DNA from: Spirochaetota bacterium
GTDB taxonomy: Bacteria; Spirochaetota; Spirochaetia; Treponematales; Treponemataceae
Length of the DNA: 9,222 bases
Direction: 5' to 3'
Assembly (NCBI GenBank): GCA_029571425.1
Contig: JAKPSR010000435.1
Coordinates: 1-9,222 of the forward strand
A program made the position numbers and the translations under genes. Of this stretch, positions 6,718 to 9,222 are shown piece after piece. Numbering within the stretch: the stretch's first letter is position 1; each line of letters opens with the position of its first letter. Under the pieces are notes generated by a model. It was not told where the DNA came from and did no database searches. It worked only from the letters and a program-made list of their open reading frames with translations.

Positions 6718-6739
6718 CGACGGGGCTTCGTGCTACCAT
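6711..6739 (+). promoter_or_regulatory. Probable promoter of the lepB-like/hemW/channel operon
   Basis: TTGTCA (6711-6716) is followed after 17 nt by TACCAT (6734-6739), and TG at 6731-6732 makes it an extended -10 (TGnTACCAT). Transcription would start near 6746, giving a leader of about 27 nt with GAGGG at 6764-6768 before ATG 6773. Its -35 shares five bases with the smpB -35 on the other strand, so the two promoters overlap. Confidence 0.5.
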
Positions 6740-6772
6740 TTCGCACATCTCACGATTGCTCGCGAGGGACCC

Positions 6773-7522
6773 ATGCCCGCCAAATGGCACAAATATTCGT
6801 ACACCGCCCAGCGCGCCGAGCGCCGCACGATCGTGGCAGTCCTGTTCACCGTCGTCTTCCTCTCAGTCGCGTTCGTCCTCATCAACCGCTATCTCGTCGG
6901 GATGTACGTCGTGCGCACGGACGCGATGGAGCCGACTCTCTCGAGCGGGGACTGCGTCGCCACCACGTCGCTGTATCGGCAACGTCCCGCGCCGGATCGC
7001 TCGCTGTCGCCGCTGATCGCGCCCGCCCGCGGCGATCTCGTCGTCCTCGCCCCGCACTACCACGAGCGCCACGGGTTTTTCCGATCGGTCGCGGGCACCC
7101 TCATCTCGTTCCTCACCTTCCAAAAAATCGACCCGTTCGCACGCGACCGCAGCTCCGGCGAAAAGCCGGTGATTAGGCGCTTGGTCGCCTTTCCCGGCGA
7201 CACGATCTTCATGAAGGATTTCATCCTGCACGTGCGTACGGCCGACGGCGCGTACTTTCTCACGGAGTTCGAGCTCGCGGGGGCGCCCTACAACATCAGG
7301 GTCGATCGCCTTCCCGAAGGATGGTCCGACGCCCTTCCGCTATCCGGTTCTTTCCCCGAGACGACCCTGGGGAACGACGAGTACTACGTCCTTTGCGACA
7401 ATCGCCTCGCCGCGAGCGATTCCCGCATCTGGGGCCCCATCCCCGCGCGCAGGCTCCGCGGCAAGGCGCTCCTCCGCTATTGGCCGCTTCGCAATTTCGG
7501 GGTTCCCGACTCGCCGAGATGA
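6773..7522 (+). CDS. lepB: Signal peptidase I homologue lacking the catalytic Ser and Lys
   Basis: A 249-residue S26-family protein. One TM helix (about 19-37, TIVAVLFTVVFLSVAFVLI) places the rest in the periplasm. Box B, normally SMEPTL with the nucleophile Ser, reads DAMEPTLSSGD (50-60), so residue 51 is Ala (codon GCG, 6923-6925). Box D, normally (Y/V)(I/V)KRxxGxPGD with the general-base Lys, reads VIRRLVAFPGD (133-143), so residue 135 is Arg (AGG, 7175-7177). Box E is kept apart from G to C: YVLCDNRLAASDSRIWGPIP. Family knowledge says both dyad residues are essential in bacterial SPase I, so this protein is probably inactive by the usual mechanism although fold and membrane anchor look intact. 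A regulatory or substrate-binding pseudoprotease role is inference; an active lepB should exist elsewhere. Its stop overlaps the hemW start (ATGA). The frame is uninterrupted, which argues against a decaying gene. Confidence 0.9.
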   Translation: MPAKWHKYSYTAQRAERRTIVAVLFTVVFLSVAFVLINRYLVGMYVVRTDAMEPTLSSGDCVATTSLYRQRPAPDRSLSPLIAPARGDLVVLAPHYHERHGFFRSVAGTLISFLTFQKIDPFARDRSSGEKPVIRRLVAFPGDTIFMKDFILHVRTADGAYFLTEFELAGAPYNIRVDRLPEGWSDALPLSGSFPETTLGNDEYYVLCDNRLAASDSRIWGPIPARRLRGKALLRYWPLRNFGVPDSPR

Positions 7523-8676
7523 TCGGCTCCCTCTACGTACACGTCCCCCTCTGCCTCAGGATGTGCGATTACTGCGACTTCTACTCGTTGCCTTCGTCAC
7601 ATCCCCTGCGCGCCGAAATCGTGCCTCTGCTTTTATCCGAGCTACGGCTGCGACAGGAGTCCCTTGAACGGCGCGAGGCGATCGAGGCGAAAGCCTCGAT
7701 CGCATGGGACACCGTGTACGTCGGGGGAGGTACGCCGAGCGTGCTTTCCCCCGAGGAGATATACGAGCTCGCGCGCGGGATCGGCCCGCTCGCGCCGGAC
7801 GGCGAGTGGACGGTCGAGGCAAATCCCGAGGACCTCTCCCCGGATTGGATCGACGCACTCGCATCGGGCGGCGTGAATAGGCTTTCGCTCGGGATCCAAT
7901 CACTGACGGACCGGCTCCTCAAGGCGGTCGGTCGGAGGGGCTCGCGGGAGACCGCCCTTCGTGGCCTCGATCTCGCGCGGGCGCGTTGGAAAGGGCGGCT
8001 CTCGCTCGACCTCATCGCGGGCCTACCCGGCCAGACGGAAGAGGATCTCGCGCGCGACATCGCCGAGGCGCTGTCCTTCGGGCCCGACCACGTTTCGCTT
8101 TACGCCCTCACGGTGGAGAAGGGCACGCCATTAGCCGGACGATTCCGTACCGACGAAGAATCGAGCGCGCGGCTTTGGCTCGCCGGGCGCGACGCGCTCG
8201 AGGAGGCGGGACTTCGGCAATACGAGGTGTCGAATTTCGCGCGGCCTGGATCCGAGAGCCGACACAACCTCGTCTATTGGCGAATGGGTTCTTGGCTCGC
8301 GGTCGGCCCATCGGCGAGCGGGACCGAGGTCTCGCAAGACCACGCGCGACGCTACAGAAACGCCTGCGACCTCGAGCGATGGGCGATCGATCCCGTCGGT
8401 TCGGCGGAGACGGAGGACGTGTCGCGCCTGGAACTCGTCGAGGAGACGATGATGATGGGCTTTCGTCTTCGCGATGGAATATCGCGAAATCGATTTCGCG
8501 CGCGCTTCGGTACGGACATCTTGAACTTGATCGGGCCAGCCGCCTCGCGGTGGGCAGACCGCGGCCTTCTCGTCGCGGACGAGGGAGCCGTCGCCCTCAC
8601 CGCGGACGGCCTCGCCCTCCTTAATCTTTTTCTCGCCGACTGCATGGAGTGCCTATGGGAAAACGAGCATCGCTAA
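7519..8676 (+). CDS. hemW: Radical SAM heme chaperone HemW
   Basis: A 385-residue protein, the normal HemW length; often annotated as oxygen-independent coproporphyrinogen III oxidase-like. HemW binds heme and hands it to acceptor proteins; it is not the HemN oxidase. Motifs: the cluster site CLRMCDYCDF (Cys 12, 16, 19; CX3CX2CxF as in HemW rather than CX2CxC of HemN), YVGGGTPS (67-74) for SAM binding, VEANPEDL (99-106), RLSLGIQS, DLIAGLPGQT, and the HemW heme-binding motif HNLVYW (249-254). The segment after it reads GPSASGTE where many HemW proteins have GxGAHS. The start ATG lies in ATGA overlap with the lepB-like gene and has no clear ribosome site, so coupling is likely; a longer in-frame extension from 7321 would lie wholly inside the lepB-like gene and is rejected. 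It overlaps the channel gene by 22 nt. Confidence 0.93.
   Translation: MIGSLYVHVPLCLRMCDYCDFYSLPSSHPLRAEIVPLLLSELRLRQESLERREAIEAKASIAWDTVYVGGGTPSVLSPEEIYELARGIGPLAPDGEWTVEANPEDLSPDWIDALASGGVNRLSLGIQSLTDRLLKAVGRRGSRETALRGLDLARARWKGRLSLDLIAGLPGQTEEDLARDIAEALSFGPDHVSLYALTVEKGTPLAGRFRTDEESSARLWLAGRDALEEAGLRQYEVSNFARPGSESRHNLVYWRMGSWLAVGPSASGTEVSQDHARRYRNACDLERWAIDPVGSAETEDVSRLELVEETMMMGFRLRDGISRNRFRARFGTDILNLIGPAASRWADRGLLVADEGAVALTADGLALLNLFLADCMECLWENEHR
8483..8500. repeat. 18-bp perfect palindrome inside hemW
   Basis: CGCGAAATCGATTTCGCG is its own reverse complement. It lies in the coding frame (DGISRNRFRARF region) and may be chance in a CG/GATC-rich genome or a protein-binding site. Confidence 0.6.
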
Positions 8677-9222
8677 AGCGGCGTAGGCTACGAGCCCGCA
8701 TCGAGCGCGCCCTCGCCGCCGCGACCGCGCCATCGGCCCGGATAACGCTGGCCCTGGCCGGCTATCTTCTCGCGTTGATGGCCTTAATCTTGGCTATCGA
8801 GCGTCCGACGAATTCCGGGCTTAAGACGCCCTTTGACACGCTGTGGTACACACTCGTCACGATCACCACGATCGGTTACGGGGACGTCACCCCGGAAACG
8901 GGGGCAGGGAAAGCCGTCGCCATGCTGATGATGCTTTCCGGAATAGTAATTTTCGGCGCCGTCAGCGGGCAGATCGCGTCATTCCTCTTCGAACGGCAGC
9001 AAAAGAAGGATAGGGGGTTACTCAGCTTGAAATCGAAAAAGAACCACTTCCTGATACTCGGGTGGAAGCCGGACCTCGAGGCCATCCTCTCCGGCATTCT
9101 GGCGAGCCAGGAGGATCTTATGCCCTCCGACATCGTGCTAATCAACGGGGCAAGCCAGGAAAGCCTTTTCCCGATCCTGCAGAACAGGATATTTAGGGGC
9201 ATCCACTACGTGGGCGGCGACT
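8655..9222 (+). CDS. Two-TM potassium channel with RCK domain (MthK-like), partial
   Basis: ATG at 8655, preceded by GGAG (8646-8649) with a 5-nt gap, opens a frame that runs off the right edge (189 residues seen). Layout: basic N-terminus (KRASLKRRRLRARIER), TM1 about 29-48 (RITLALAGYLLALMALILAI), pore helix and selectivity filter TITTIGYGD (69-77), TM2 about 84-112, then the start of an RCK (TrkA-N) domain from about 130: NHFLILGWKPDLEAIL. TIGYGD is the K+ filter. The first RCK strand ends in GW..., lacking GxGxxG, as in MthK (GWSES), so gating by NAD(H) is less likely than by Ca2+ or another ligand; that part is inference. A tetramer in the inner membrane is expected. It overlaps hemW by 22 nt and is probably co-transcribed. 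Confidence 0.88.
   Translation, partial: MGKRASLKRRRLRARIERALAAATAPSARITLALAGYLLALMALILAIERPTNSGLKTPFDTLWYTLVTITTIGYGDVTPETGAGKAVAMLMMLSGIVIFGAVSGQIASFLFERQQKKDRGLLSLKSKKNHFLILGWKPDLEAILSGILASQEDLMPSDIVLINGASQESLFPILQNRIFRGIHYVGGD

Noticed and set aside
7321..7518. N-terminal extension of hemW from ATG 7321
   Set aside because: It lies wholly inside the lepB-like gene in another frame, reads as Arg/Pro-rich filler, and family members start close to YVHVP.
8876..9202. 108-codon minus-strand open frame
   Set aside because: Opposite the K+ channel gene, whose pore and RCK motifs are clear.

Overview
The window is a GC-rich (roughly 60% by eye), gene-dense bacterial chromosome segment with no mobile element, tRNA, rRNA or CRISPR array that I can see. 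The gene set (a flagellar Maf/MptE-like protein, a long acidic protein, an FtsB/DivIC-like protein, TsaC, SmpB, a signal peptidase I homologue, HemW and a two-TM potassium channel) and its order suggest a spirochaete of the Spirochaetales, probably a high-GC relative of Treponema/Spirochaeta. This placement comes from recalled gene neighbourhoods and protein style, not from a search.

Left part (1-4181, minus strand): a three-gene operon read right to left. An 843-residue acidic, largely disordered protein with a central coiled coil and a conserved-looking C-terminal helical tail is followed after 2 nt by a 314-residue protein that looks like degenerate GAF and GGDEF-like domains. That gene overlaps (TAATG) a Maf/MptE-like protein (DUF115 type) running off the left edge. 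A sigma70-type promoter for the operon lies at 4246-4273. A terminator-like hairpin sits just inside the second gene and could attenuate the downstream genes.

Middle (4351-5341, plus strand): divergent from the operon, a small membrane protein of the septum formation initiator type overlaps tsaC, which makes threonylcarbamoyl-AMP for the tRNA modification t6A. tsaC ends tail-to-tail with a minus-strand secreted-protein gene, the two stop codons overlapping in 4 nt. That secreted protein (5338-6216) lies directly behind smpB (6213-6680), the trans-translation partner of tmRNA, with a GTGA start/stop overlap.

Right part (6680-9222): smpB and a signal-peptidase-like gene are divergently transcribed from a compact 92-nt region. 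The smpB promoter has perfect consensus hexamers (TTGACA, 18 nt, TATAAT) ending 7 nt before its ATG, so the smpB mRNA is probably leaderless. The plus-strand operon is lepB-like, hemW, then a MthK-like potassium channel cut by the right edge; each gene overlaps the next.

The most notable observation is the signal peptidase I homologue. It keeps the fold signatures (N-terminal TM, AMEPTL, FPGD, DNR...SDSR..G) but has Ala where the catalytic Ser belongs and Arg where the catalytic Lys belongs, so it is probably a pseudoprotease. Other points are the short repeated motifs in the acidic protein, a second TM segment in the FtsB-like protein, and strong over-representation of CGATCG (26 copies).
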